Assembly (NCBI GenBank): GCA_032622095.1
Contig: CP136066.1
Location: 100,027,319-100,091,318, forward strand
Direction of reading: 5' to 3'
Length of the DNA stretch: 64,000 nucleotides
DNA from: Siphonodentalium dalli
Lineage: Eukaryota > Mollusca > Scaphopoda > Gadilida > Siphonodentaliidae
The position numbers were made by a program, and so were the translations under genes. Within the stretch, counting starts at the first letter, position 1. Each line of letters starts with the position of its first letter. This document shows, in pieces, positions 52,390 to 64,000 of this stretch. Under the pieces are notes generated by a model. It had not been told where the DNA came from. It did no database searches and was given only the letters and a program-made list of their open reading frames with translations.

Positions 52390-55300
52390 AATCAGCTTTT
52401 GAGAAACGCTCTTTATCTTAGCCATATTTGGGTTGATTAGTAAATAAACGCTCTTTATACAATTTGCCGTTGAGATCCGGAACGCCGTTGAGATCCGGAA
52501 CTATCTGAACGGGTAGACAATCGGAGCTACACCCAAAGACAATCATTATTTTTTTTAAATTGTGCATTGAAGACGTTTTCCTAGGAAAATATACTCTTGA
52601 CTGAACCACTTGTTTCGATGAGTAAATCACTAGATTAGCGCTACGTGCATTTAAAGTATTAACGCACACTGCCTAGTTAGCATTTTAAACACAAAGACAC
52701 TCGTACTCCTAGTCTATTCTGAGTTTGACGTGGATATATTAAAAACGCTCGATATGTTTACCATACCAAGCCCGTAGCCAAGGGGGTTCGTACCCTTCGA
52801 ACGAACGGCCCTTCTGCCTACATGTGCCCGGTGGTGGTAATTGCCGTTCGCCGTTCGGGTGGACGTGTCATGTGCAGCAGTTGACCAAACGGCAAAATTT
52901 TGCTGAGCGGGACCTCCCTTCGAACAAACGACGTATGTACGTATATGGATATTGTCTGAATAGAGACTGGGAATCCGCTATTCAACACATATAGACCGCC
53001 AACACATGTCTGTATAAAGCTGCTTTCACTGACAGGCTGCTGATGCATGCGGCTATCGGATTAAATAGGTACAACGTTTCAAACCATACATATATTACTG
53101 GGGTTGCGGTGGACGCAGTTAAGCGCAACGTTTTGAAATCGGATGCGTCTAACTGCATCAGCCGCATGTATGTGAAATCAGCTTAAGGCTCCGGAATTCG
53201 ACCTGCATGTGGTTTATCAACATAACCAACTAAAAGTAGCCTGCCAGAATCACTGGATATAAAGACCCATACATACAGCGAAAGGGTGTCGTGTAAAGCA
53301 CATAGCCGGGGCAGAGGCAGGTACACGAAAATACTACATAGTGCCAATTAAGCTATGTGCATCAACCTTGGTCCAAATTTTCAACTGTTCGAAATATCAT
53401 GCCCGACATAACAATAGTTGGAAATGTCACACGAAACAATAGGTTAAAATCTATTTCGTAGATCCATTTTCCAACAATCCATTGGTGGGGAACATTTTGT
53501 TTTAGACCATCATTTACATATTTTCCTACTTTTGGTCCAAATTTTTGACTAAAATGGCCATCAATTGGAAATTTTGCAACCTTATAGGGGGTGTCAGGTT
53601 TAAAGTTTCTAACATTTGGAAACACTGGGGCTACTCAATAGATACTAGGATTTTGTAATTTGTATGTTCAGATTAAAAAAATTATCACACATGCAGGGCC
53701 GATCCATGGTCGGCCCAGTGTGTCCTGGTCCATCCCATATGGTCAGTTAAAAACTTATAAATAACTTAAGAAAAACAAATCGGGGGGGAAGTGATATCCC
53801 CTGCAGATAGACTACTATAGATGTTAGGATTTAGCTCACAGGTCACAAACTTATCTGATACTGGTTCGATCCATGGTCAGGCCCAGTGGATTATGTTACT
53901 CCCCCATGCAGAAGACAATTGGTTCATTTAGAATAGCTAGGCTATATAAATACCGGTCAGATCCAGGCCTGTGAGAGAAATCTTGGGAAAATCAAAGCTC
54001 AACTTTTATGTTTCAGGGCGGATCTAAAGTACGCCGCTTGCATCGTATTTTTCAACATTTTTCCCCGGAGGAGAAACCCCGGACCCCCCTCAATGCGATA
54101 GGGGACAGCCCCCGCTCGTCGCTTCACAGTTCGTGTCCAATGCCCTCATAATATATGTCGAACTGTCTTTGCTAGTGGCTGGCTACAGACTTGCATACTA
54201 TTGGAAGGTTTTATGGGGAAATTCTCATTATTGGTCACCGTAATTTAACCAGCAGCCTGTTTAACTGTTGTTTCCACCTGCTTTATATTTTTTACTACTA
54301 CTTTTGATAAACGCTCTTTATATTTATCATATTTGGAAAGTTAATGAAGAAACGCTCTTTATTACATTATGTAGTTTGTCCTTCGTACCCGGTGCGATAT
54401 CAACGGCCAAACAATCGCAGCTATTTTACGGATGCGCGCCTGGTGGCGTTCTCTTTGGATGATGTACCATAATCTAATATAGTCAAATATAGTCTCGATG
54501 AATGATGACTAGATTAGCGCTCCATTATTTAAATAATCAGCGCAGATTATTATTCACCGTGGTTGAACTCACCATGGGCCAGGTCTAAATTTGTTGAATT
54601 GTTTTTTTTTCCGCCAGCTTCGTATTTTGACCAAACAACGACTTTTGAAAAACGCTCTTTATCTTTGCCATATTTGGGAAAGTTAATGAAGATACGCTCT
54701 TTATTCAATTATTGTTTGTCCTTCATATCCGGTTCAATCCCAACGACTGGACAATCGGAGCTATTTTATAAACTTGTGCAATTGAACTTTGAAGGCGTTC
54801 TCTGTGATAGATTATTTCTGAACAAACATTGGCTCTCGATGAGTGGATGACAAGTTTAGCGCTCCACGCATTAAAGCACATTGCGTAGTTACAATTTTAA
54901 CCCAAATGACAATCGTAGACTTCTTTGAATCTACTATTTTTTCGCTGGCTGTGTCACAGTGCGTGGTACTGCCCAATTTGACGTCGGACCAGTTGTGATA
55001 CATATAAATGAATGTTTACCATGTTTGAAGGTTTTGTGGAGACTCATTAATTCTGCGTATTTCAGCTCGTCGTTGACCAAGCGCCTAAAATATTATGCAT
55101 TATAAATTGTTTCTCTCCAACATGTTTTAAGTAATAATTGAGAAACGCTCTTTATCTTAACCATATTTGGGTAAGTTAGTAAATAAACGCTCTTTATATA
55201 ATTGGCCGTAGTTTGTTGTTGAGTTCAACGGCTGTAATCTCAACGGTTAGATCTAGGAAACCGAAGCTACAGAGAGCTGTTATTTTACAAATGTGCAATT

Positions 55301-55440
55301 GAAGGCGCTTTCCTCAAAATATGGTACCTTAATCTTGAGTAAGACTGTTGATGAGTTTACTAAATTAGCACTAAACGTATTTAAAGCATCCACTCATTTT
55401 TGTATCGATTGGCAGGTTGCGTAATTTACTAGGCCTAATT
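52390..55440 (+). repeat. diverged repeats with paired AAACGCTCTTTAT motifs
   Basis: Copies near 52,398, 54,302, 54,645 and 55,138 each carry two AAACGCTCTTTAT-like motifs about 45 bp apart around CCATATTTGGG, then a block like GAGATCC...CAATCGGAGCTA, and later TAGATTAGCGCT. A partial copy is at about 50,875. The 52.7-54.2 kb interval has no such copy and no gene that I can support. Confidence 0.65.
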
Positions 55441-57095
55441 ATCATTTAACCAAATGACATTCGTACTCCTATTGTAAAGATGATAATGATTAAAATTATT
55501 GAGAATGAGATGGGTCTATTAAAACGCCTTTTAATATATGTATATGGTACCATACTGCCATTTAAATTCGCACAGTTCTCGTTATGAACAGACACAAATA
55601 TTTTCATAAATGCCTTGTAACTCATTTTCAGTTCTGGGGGATACCTCTGACTATATTAAAGATCACTACGACAGATATATACATCGAGTATATGCAAAAC
55701 ACGACTGCAATAAAGAGTGTTAATTATCATCTTTGACGATATGTGATTACTTAAAGTGGGACTAACCACTTTCGTCCAGTTAGCGAGGCAAACAACCGCG
55801 CCGTATTTAACCTGATGGTCCATTGTTATTAACCCTTGCCGATATATGATGACTTAAAGTGGGACTAATCAATTATATTAACACGATCAACAAAGAGCGT
55901 TTATTATCAGCTCAGAGGGTATCTGGGGGAAATTGACACAGATGTAATTTGATATGGGATAGGTGCTGTTGACATCAGGTGACTTAAAAGGAAATAAAAG
56001 ATTTTTTGTTATCAAATTAAAATATAGATAGCTTTATCTGGAGACTCGTGTATTAGGTGATGTTTACCTTCATGTATTAGGTGATGTTTACCTCCGGTGA
56101 TAAATAATTAATTTAAATGACTTGAAGAGGATATAATAATTTACTCATTCTTTACCCGAGCAACGCTGGGCACTCCAGCTAGACCAAGGTATTGGGGCAA
56201 TCATATCCATGCCTGAGCTATGTCAGGAGGTTGAAAGTTTAGACAGACGCACTGAACGGTTAACACAAACATACATGTAACTGTCTACAGCTAGACTGAT
56301 CTCTGGCTACCACACAATGCAAACCTTGTCTCATTAAAAAATATGTCTATTTGAGTTTATCCATTTGTAATATAAATCAAAACTTGTTTACTCGTGTGTG
56401 ATGCTGATTATTTGAGGCCAAACCGTTACATGTCTATCAATAATTAGTAACTTTGCAACTGTCATAATTATTTTAAAAAACAGGGTTTTAAGGGTTTAAG
56501 TATGGACCCAAGCAAACATAGTATTGATCAATCAGAAATTTTCCTTAACTTATTGCTTAACTGAAATAATGAGCTAAATTAATTTGTTAAATCGGGCTGG
56601 CCCAATGAATAAGGTGTTGCGGCAATCATATAAGGGATTTCTACGCCTGAGCTATGTCACGAGGTTGAACGTTTAGACAGACATATACAGAACAGTTAAA
56701 CGAAACATGTAATTGTCTATAGCTAGACTGATCTCTGGCTACCACACAATTCAACGCAAATCTAATTTCCGCTGTTCAATTACAGTGTCCTGTTGTCTGA
56801 CTATGATTGTATCCGGTGTGCCTGAATGGTGACTCGTGGATGTGCGGTCAAATATAATTTTCGCCGTTCACTTACTGTCTCCAGTTGCCTGGCTCTTGTA
56901 TGTTCCAAAAATTCATCTACACGTTTTAGATTATCCATCTGGAATATAAATCAGAAAAAAATATTCACTCCTTGTGTATCATAGAAAATATAATAATTAG
57001 TAACTTTGCAACTATCATAATATTAAACAAAATAATGCTCCATATAAAATATGGACTGAATTTCAGTTTCTTCTAGTTGACAATAAACAGGGCTA
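55441..57095. other. non-coding, with two copies of a dispersed repeat
   Basis: AGCTAGACTGATCTCTGGCTACCACACAAT occurs here in shortened form at about 56,287 and 56,718, with a further relative at 22,268. Downstream parts (ATCAATAATTAGTAACTTTGCAACT) are shared too. Two AAAGTGGGACTAA blocks lie at 55,755 and 55,854. No gene is recognised. Confidence 0.5.
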
Positions 57096-57905
57096 TCTTG
57101 TAATTATACCCCCCGCAACGAAGTTAGGGGGGGTATACTGGAGTCAGCTTGTCCGTCCGTCGTCCGTCCGTCGTCCGTCGTCCGTCGTCCGTCCGTCCGT
57201 GGACACAAATTTGTCCGGAGTTTTTCTCAGTCATTTTTTGATCAATTTCCGTGAAACTTGGCACAGACATCAACCATCATGGGAACCTGTGCACCTGCGA
57301 TTATGACGTCTGTCGGACTTTTTTTTTTGGAGTTATTCCCCCTTTTTCGACTTAGAAAATTTTCGCAACATGTATACTTTTGTCCGAGCTTTTATTCCTA
57401 CATTTTTCAGTCAATTTTTTTAAAACTTGGCACAGATATTTAGTACCATTGGAACTTGTGCACCTGCGATTATGACATCTGTCCGACATTTTTTGGTGGA
57501 GTTATCCCCCTTTTTCAACTTAGAAACTTTTTTTGCAACATGCATAATTTTGTCCGAGCTTTTATTCCTACATTTTTCGGTCAATGTTTTTGAATCTTGG
57601 CACTGATATTTAGTACCATGGGAACCTGTGCCCCTGCGATTATGACGTCTGTCCGACATTTTTTGTGTGGAGATATTCCCCTTTTTCGACTTAGAAATTT
57701 TTTCGCAACATACATAATTTTGTCCAAGCTTTTATTCCTACAATTTTCGGTCAATAGGTTTAAGATTAGGGTTATGGTTGTACACCTGCAATGGGAACTG
57801 TTATTTTATTATTTTAACTAAATGTTTACTGACATGTGAAACATCTTAGTATTTCAAAAAGGGGGGTATCCGTAGTCCCATTGGGACAGTCACACCTCTA
57901 GTTTT
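57096..57905 (+). repeat. GTCCGTC-rich repeat with 170-bp tandem units
   Basis: It opens with a small palindrome (CCCCCCGCAACGAAGTTAGGGGGG), then a (GTCCGTC)n stretch at 57,150-57,200, then about three copies of a unit of roughly 168-170 bp (ACTTGGCACAGA..., ACCTGCGATTATGACGTCTG, TTGTCCGAGCTTTTATTCCT). It closes with GGGGGGTATCCGTAGTCCCA. The layout looks like one complete dispersed element. No intact protein is encoded. Confidence 0.7.
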
Positions 57906-59559
57906 GAGTTACTCTGATTCTCAGGAGAATATGACAGGAAATAAGGTGTTACATAGCTATGAAAGAAACTCGGATATGATTGTTTTGAACAAGTAACTCA
58001 ACTGAAAAATATGCATTGCCATGATCAATTGCTTGCAAATTTCACAAGAGACCATTGTTGCATATCGGTCTATACTAAATACTCGTGAACAAAAGTGATT
58101 GGGGAAGGAAGGCGATTGTGTTCTTCAAAATTTGAAATAATCCACTGTTTATAATATTACAACAATTACAAGATAATGTGACAGGAAATAAGGTGTTCTG
58201 AAAAATATCCATTTTTATGTTGAATCGATTGCTTATTTCCCCAATAACAACGAGTAAGAATATAATGTTCCTATGTGGACGCATTGTCCAAATCATGCTG
58301 CGGAAACATCAAGTAATGCTGCACTGTACATCATGTATGTACAGAATTAATGAATTGTTAATATTTTAATTAGACATCTTATATAAAATGCGCACCTGTA
58401 ATATATTGAAGAAAAGGTTTTGCTTGAGATGGATGTTGTATTATGTGCTGCCTGGATAAATTACTATATGTCAGATGTAAATAACATGACCTTGCCAGTT
58501 ACCACCATAAATAACTTCACTGTTCAGAGTCAGCTGAAAAAAATACCCAAACAGACATCTGATCATACTGTTTGTCACAGAGAACACTTTCTTTGAATTT
58601 CCTCTCACAATAGTTTGGTTTATTGTTGTTTAAACCGTTAGGCATATGTATTACTCACATAAGAATAACATGATATTTCCAAGGGTGGTAGGGTTTATTG
58701 ACGACTGATTTGCTCACTGGTTGTTAATCATAGCGAGAGGGCAGTATGGTGTAAAAGTCATTATGTTGTAACAAGTTCGGCAATTTTGACCACCATCTTA
58801 AAAAAAATCATTTAACACAATTTATAAAATTACCGAAGGATTCTGCGGAAAGGGACAGTAGAATACCAGAATCCGCCGAGAAAAAATAGTTATACACGAA
58901 AACACGCATTAGCCAAAAAAAAACGAAGGAGTTTGGAAGCCGGACTACATGTAGTAGCATTGTTATATATTTAGACTATTTGCTCAATGCCCGCCTCTGT
59001 TAATGCATATGCTCTCTGTTAGGTGTTCACTTCTCTAAAATATTTAACCATCAGACTTATCGACAAATAATGGCCTCAAATTTACAGGAGTGATGATGGT
59101 GGGATTAATTAAAAGTACAATTATTTTTATCAAATTAATCATCTTCACCCTGGTTGGCTAATCTGAGCAATTCAAAAAAAGTTACTGTCGACATGAAACA
59201 TTCAAGAACATAATATATAACTATTTTAGTAATCACTGCTCTGGTTGAAACTATTGGAATAACATTCTTAATTATTCATGGTTACATGAACATTTTCAAC
59301 AACGAAAACATATATTATTAAACTAATTTTATAATGAATATATGTTTCATGTTCAGATTAGCCAAAGACCTCTATAATGAAAATTTAAGAACAAATATGG
59401 TACTTGTTATTAACATAATTTGGCCCTACCAACATCATAGTTAAATCAGCGAGACCCACCGCATCATAGCAAATTAGCAGAACCACTTGACCAGGGTAAA
59501 AATAATACACAACAATGAATCATTTACCTAGCAGGCACATCTAAACATAATATTCCACA
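57906..59559. other. non-coding DNA
   Basis: The stretch around 58,515-58,720 (CTGTTCAGAGTCAGCTGAAA, later TTAGGCATATGTATTACTCA) is repeated with divergence at about 62,450-62,690. No gene is recognised. Confidence 0.45.
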
Positions 59560-61745
59560 TATGTTCCTGTAATTAGGGTGATACAAATCCACCCCGTGTA
59601 CGTGGTATCCCCAAACCCGAGGGTATCGCCAATCCAGAGAAAATGGGAAAGTCATTTTCACATATATGGTATGGGGTATGTGTGTTTCTCATCGTAAAGC
59701 AGACAATCAGTTTTCCCAGATCAAACCATTTAATATTTTTTTAACAGTGTTTTTGCTTTTGTTCACTCAAAATTTCGAGAACATCCACTCACTAGTATAG
59801 TTCCTGGACTTCCAAAACAAATGCCGGTATATAGTTGATTATGTCAATGAAGCATAGGATTGAACAGAAGTTAAAAACTCAGTGTCGTTCTCAATATCCA
59901 TGCGATATGGAGGGACTACTGTCGGCTCAGATATATGTCAACGTCGCAGACGAAAATGTCACCAGACGCGAATCTTCTGTGCAGTAAATATGCGTTGCAC
60001 TTAAGGTGATGAGTTTTCGAGTGTTTTTATTTGTATATGAGATTGGATCAATTGGACTGCGAATGCCATCTGAAATAGGAATTCATAACATATTAGAAAT
60101 ATTGTGTACATATCTATTATGAATGTACTAGTATTTCAATTGAAATTAATTGTACATCCATCTCAGCATTCAGATTTTCGATCTCAAAAGGTGAATGAAT
60201 GATAACGCGATGCCTTGATCACACGCACGTGAATGGTGTCGTTCGTATGCATGCAGCTAACTGGATATTCGTTTAGTATTAACTTGCTTGCAGTTTGTAT
60301 ATAGACCACACATGCAGGACTAAACGCTACGACGTATCAGCGATTTGTTATAATCATAATATTTTACCTACTTTATGACTCGTTCCCACTCGTGTAGTTC
60401 GTTACGCGACAATGAAACTGAATCATCTTATCGAATATACATATATCGTATAGCTTCAAATTATACAATTCTGGCTTTTTTAAGAGTCATCAGATAATAT
60501 TGTAACGATTCTATTTTAACCCAAACATCTGTACACTTATTATCACAATGTATTATGTGTAGCACACTTGTGTGCCTTCTAATCTGGATGTCGATGGTCC
60601 TGTCACCTCTTTATTGTGTCTATGTAGCACATGTAGTCAGCTTTCCAAGTTACAACACCATGTAGAAACAAAATCAGACTGAGCGTTTATTCTCCAATCG
60701 TCGGACATGTTCGGTATGGCACAGTCTAAATATTAGTACACAATACATACATGTGCATACATATATATTATCTGATGACTCCTAGAAAAGCCATTATTGT
60801 ATAAGTTGTAGCTATACGATATATGTATATTAGATAAGATGATTCATTTTCAATGTCGCGTAACGGTCTACTCGAGTTGGAACGAGTCATAAAGTTTGTA
60901 AAATAAACATGATTATAACAAATCGTTGATACGTCGTAAACGAATATCCGTTTAGCTGCATACATACGAACGACAGCATTCAAGTGCGTGTGATCAAGGC
61001 ATCGCGTTATCATTCATTCACCTTTTTGAGATCGCAAATCTGAATGCTGAGATGGATGTTCAATTAACTTCAATTGAAATGCATTCATAATATATATGTA
61101 CACAATATTTCGAATAAGTTATGGATTCATATTTCAGATAACATTCGCAGTCCAATTGATCAGTCTCAGATATACATAACACACTCGAAAACTCATCAGA
61201 ACTCCTTAAGTGCTACGCACATTTACTGCACAGAAGATCCGCGTTTGGTGACATCTTCGAAAAACAAAAAAATTCGTTTGCGACGTTGACATCTATCTGG
61301 GCCGACAGTTGTCCCTCCACATCGCGCGGATATTGAGAACGACGCTGATTTGTTTTTAAATTCTGTTCAATCCTATGCTTCATTGACAGATTCAACTATA
61401 TACCGGCATTTGTTTTGGCATCGCGGAAGTCCAGGAACTATACTACTGGGTAGATGTTCTCGAAAATTTGAGTGAGCAAAAGCAAAAACACTAATGAAAA
61501 AATTCGCAAAAAAATATTAAATGGTTTGATCTGGGAATCTGATTAACAGCGGGTGGATAAATACACCTGCTCCATCTGAACATATATACACATACGTTGT
61601 TCGTTGTCTGTTTTACGATGAGAAACAAATATATCCCTATGTCATATACATGAAAATGACTTTCCCATTTTCTCGTGTTTGGCGATACCCTCGGGTTTGG
61701 CGATACCACGTACACGGGGGTGATATCCATATGGAACACACGTCT
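59560..61745. repeat. large inverted repeat with arms of about 0.95 kb
   Basis: The left arm (about 59,560-60,510) and right arm (about 60,765-61,745) are imperfect reverse complements with scattered substitutions and indels. Shared landmarks: CGTGTACGTGGTATC...CCAAACCCGAGGGTATCGCC at the outer ends, and ATTATCTGATGACTC at the inner ends. The roughly 250-bp centre is unrelated. No protein is encoded. It is either a non-autonomous element with long terminal repeats or an old inverted duplication. Confidence 0.8.
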
Positions 61746-62553
61746 GCAAACATACTGTGAAAAGTCACACGACGTTGATGACGTTCCCCTCAATCATGAA
61801 ACCGAAAATATAAAATAAAAGTATCATCACATATGACAAATCAAGCTATCTATGTGACTAAATTAACCATGTTAGTCTTCTTTTTTTTAATTCATGGATT
61901 CGATATACAGGATGTGTGACGTGTAATAAACACAGAAAGGCACGTTTGTTAATGGGGTTGTCGATAGGGCACTAGTGACATCGCGAAAGGATAGCACCGA
62001 ATGCTATCCTCCCGTGCTATCACTCGCGCCATATCAACAAAAAACATAAACACACGTGACTTTCTGTGTACAAAAATGTTCATTTAGTTACCAAGGAAGA
62101 TCATTTTGATGAAGATATATCATTATCATATCACAAATATTTAACGTACATTGACATATGGAGCTCGTATACGTGTACATTGCTGTAATAATAACATTAA
62201 CTGTATCTACAACTCAGTGACAATCAAACAAAATCAAGCATCGGTCTGTGATTAGTTTTCACCAATAATGCATGGATGGATGTAGATATAAGCCTTAAAT
62301 TGGAAGGGGTATATCCATCTTACCACGTCAGAATTATTTCCAACTATGTATTGGATAGATCATCTCAACGAGTGTCTTCATAATTAAGACGGCCGGCGTG
62401 TGTCTTGTTTGGGACTGATAAGCTCTACTCACGAGCGGAGCAACTCTCTACTGTTCAGAGTCAGCTAAAAAATAAAAATTTAAATCTTATCTTACTATAT
62501 TATTGGTCACAGAGAACACATTCTTTCATTTAATTTCCTCATGCATGAATATT

Positions 62554-62556
<3 letters not shown>
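61746..62556. other. non-coding DNA
   Basis: A small hairpin-like stretch is at about 61,985-62,030 (GATAGCAC...GTGCTATC). The start of the repeat shared with 58.5 kb lies at 62,450. No gene is seen. Confidence 0.4.

Positions 62557-62594
<38 letters not shown>
62557..62594. repeat. (TC)19 microsatellite
   Basis: An uninterrupted run of 19 TC dinucleotides. Confidence 0.95.
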
Positions 62595-62595
<1 letters not shown>

Positions 62596-64000
62596 GGGTC
62601 TGGTTCAGGGGTTTATTATTGTTTCAGTCGCTAGGCATATGTATTAGTCATAGTAAGACTAGCATGATGTCCAAGGGTGTTGTGGTTTACCAATGGCACA
62701 ACAGGAATTATTAACCCTATGCTCCCCATGCGGCTGATAGACCCAAAAGCATAGGAAGAGCGCAGTTAATTAACCATATGGTGTTATTAACATTATTATC
62801 ACTGACAGGGCGTCTAATTTTATTGGCCTGGTGTTTTATGACATTAGTCTAATTGGAATAGGACCCTGCGAATCGGATAATCAGCATCGAATCAAATCTC
62901 GAATCAAATCGAATCGAATCAAATCAGGACCTGGGCCCAGTTTCATGAAGCAATGACATAAGATGATCTTATAAGATGGACTTAATCGAAGAATTAAGGT
63001 GGATCATATGATCTTTCTTTTTCGTTTCACCTACGCGTTTCATAAAACAATCTTAAGTCCATTTTAATTAAAAAGTCAAGTTCTCGTGTTTTTAGACTGG
63101 TCTCGATCTATTTATTACAGCTACGCGGAGTTAACGTGCTTGTTGAATGCCTATATTGGTTGGTGATTTATAATAGGGCGTGTCTAAGAATAATTAGGAA
63201 ATTATAATGAAAGGGCGAAAATCACTATAGTGGCCGGTACATATATACTGCATGGGTGCGCATTTTCACTACATGTGTTTTCGCGTAAGTTTCCACCCAC
63301 GTGTCCATAGCTACATGTTTAGAATGCCTATTACATGTTTATACAAACAGGACGAGCTCCAATGTGTTAACGGGACTTATACATGTACACCATCGTCAAA
63401 GGTGATCATTCACCTGCATAGCATGTTCCACTGAGTCAAGCGCCTATATATGTACGCTCCTTTTGGGTTGCTGTTATTAGATTCGAATACATTATACATC
63501 CCTTTTAAACATAGATCTGGTTCTAGGAACCGAATATTTCCCCAGTCCGGGTTCAAATATGTCATCACGGCGCAAAGGCAGTCAGTATTTACTTTATTTC
63601 AAGCAACTGCATGTATACTGTCACAATTAGCGAAGAATCACACGGCTTAATTTGCATTGGGTTTGCCAGCTGATTTACTGTCGTTCGAATGTGCACAATT
63701 TTACATTCCATTTGAATACCATGGACATACTGCAAAATTCGAAATTCTAGGAAAAGAATCTGTCCGGGATCAAATGCAGCCTTGGATTGCTATCTTAACA
63801 ATTTGGCTGATATAACGACTGTTATGTCAACGTGTGGTTGACGGGTGGAACGACATTTATGTCGTTACGGTAGTTCTTGGGTAATATCAGGTTACTGAGT
63901 AAATAACTTCGAAAAAACGTCTACCAAATTGGAACTTTTCATGCGGACGGATATTGTTTACATTGATTTGTGATTTATTTCTTACAATACGCCCATATTA
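62595..64000. other. non-coding DNA to the end of the window
   Basis: A short AATCGAATCAAATC-type repeat is at about 62,888-62,925. From 62,932 a CCCAGTTTCATGAA start leads to a stretch with GATGGACTTAATC and, about 100 bp later, CTTAAGTCCATTTTAA in reverse, so a small MITE is likely (about 62,932-63,070). The remainder shows nothing I can name. Confidence 0.4.

Noticed and set aside
1-64000. tRNA, rRNA genes or CRISPR arrays
   Set aside because: None seen by eye; the tandem repeats lack regular unique spacers and the genome is clearly animal.

Overview
The window is metazoan nuclear DNA, most likely from a marine invertebrate. The evidence is an intron-containing gene with GT/AG exons, many fold-back and MITE-type repeats, minisatellites, Crypton, Mutator-like and Polinton elements, and animal-type histone mRNA 3' stem-loops. 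I cannot name the species. Most of the 64 kb is AT-rich, repeat-dense non-coding DNA, and most long open frames in it are chance frames or shadows.

Layout. 1-5.4 kb: four phase-compatible exons of a minus-strand gene, probably the N-terminal part of a DUF4806-type protein. 5.7-18.2 kb: hAT-like fold-back repeats, two short inverted-repeat elements, a 70-bp minisatellite and a degenerate roughly 0.7-0.9 kb tandem repeat. 19-19.9 kb: a dead Crypton tyrosine recombinase. 24.4-24.8 kb: an exon resembling the zinc-binding region of His-Me finger (homing-type) endonucleases.

26,483-41,656 is a 15.2-kb Polinton/Maverick (virus-like DNA transposon). It is bounded by terminal inverted repeats and an exact 6-bp target duplication (AACACC), and it sits in a satellite array whose flanks run in opposite orientations. 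Its genes are a divergent pair of small genes (OTU-like?, minus; unknown 121-aa, plus), a CCHC zinc-knuckle protein (minus), protein-primed family B DNA polymerase, an unknown gene, the packaging ATPase, two small basic proteins, a gene with two frameshifts, a retroviral-type integrase with a chromodomain-like tail, a two-helix membrane protein, penton-like minor capsid protein, a pVI/pX-like protein, the double-jelly-roll major capsid protein, a broken zinc-finger-like gene and an adenain-like protease. Together they would cover replication, integration, capsid building, packaging and maturation. The copy carries several stops and 1-base shifts, often in A-runs, so it is decaying or the assembly has homopolymer errors.

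The most unusual signal is at the left end of the Polinton. The two divergent small genes each end in a perfect match to the animal histone mRNA 3' stem-loop (GGCCCTTTTCAGGGCC), on opposite strands, 18 and 19 nt after their stops. This suggests the element couples expression of these genes to S phase. Both divergent gene pairs of the element are also centred on inverted-repeat promoters; one duplicates the start codon and about 30 codons of both genes.

42-49 kb: inverted satellite, a fold-back structure (430-bp arms) around a P-loop exon and an SGNH-hydrolase-like reading frame, a broken Mutator-like transposase and a second Crypton recombinase with all its catalytic residues. 49-64 kb: no recognised gene; hairpins, a TTAA-flanked MITE, 'AAACGCTCTTTAT' repeats, a 170-bp tandem repeat and a large 0.95-kb-armed inverted repeat.
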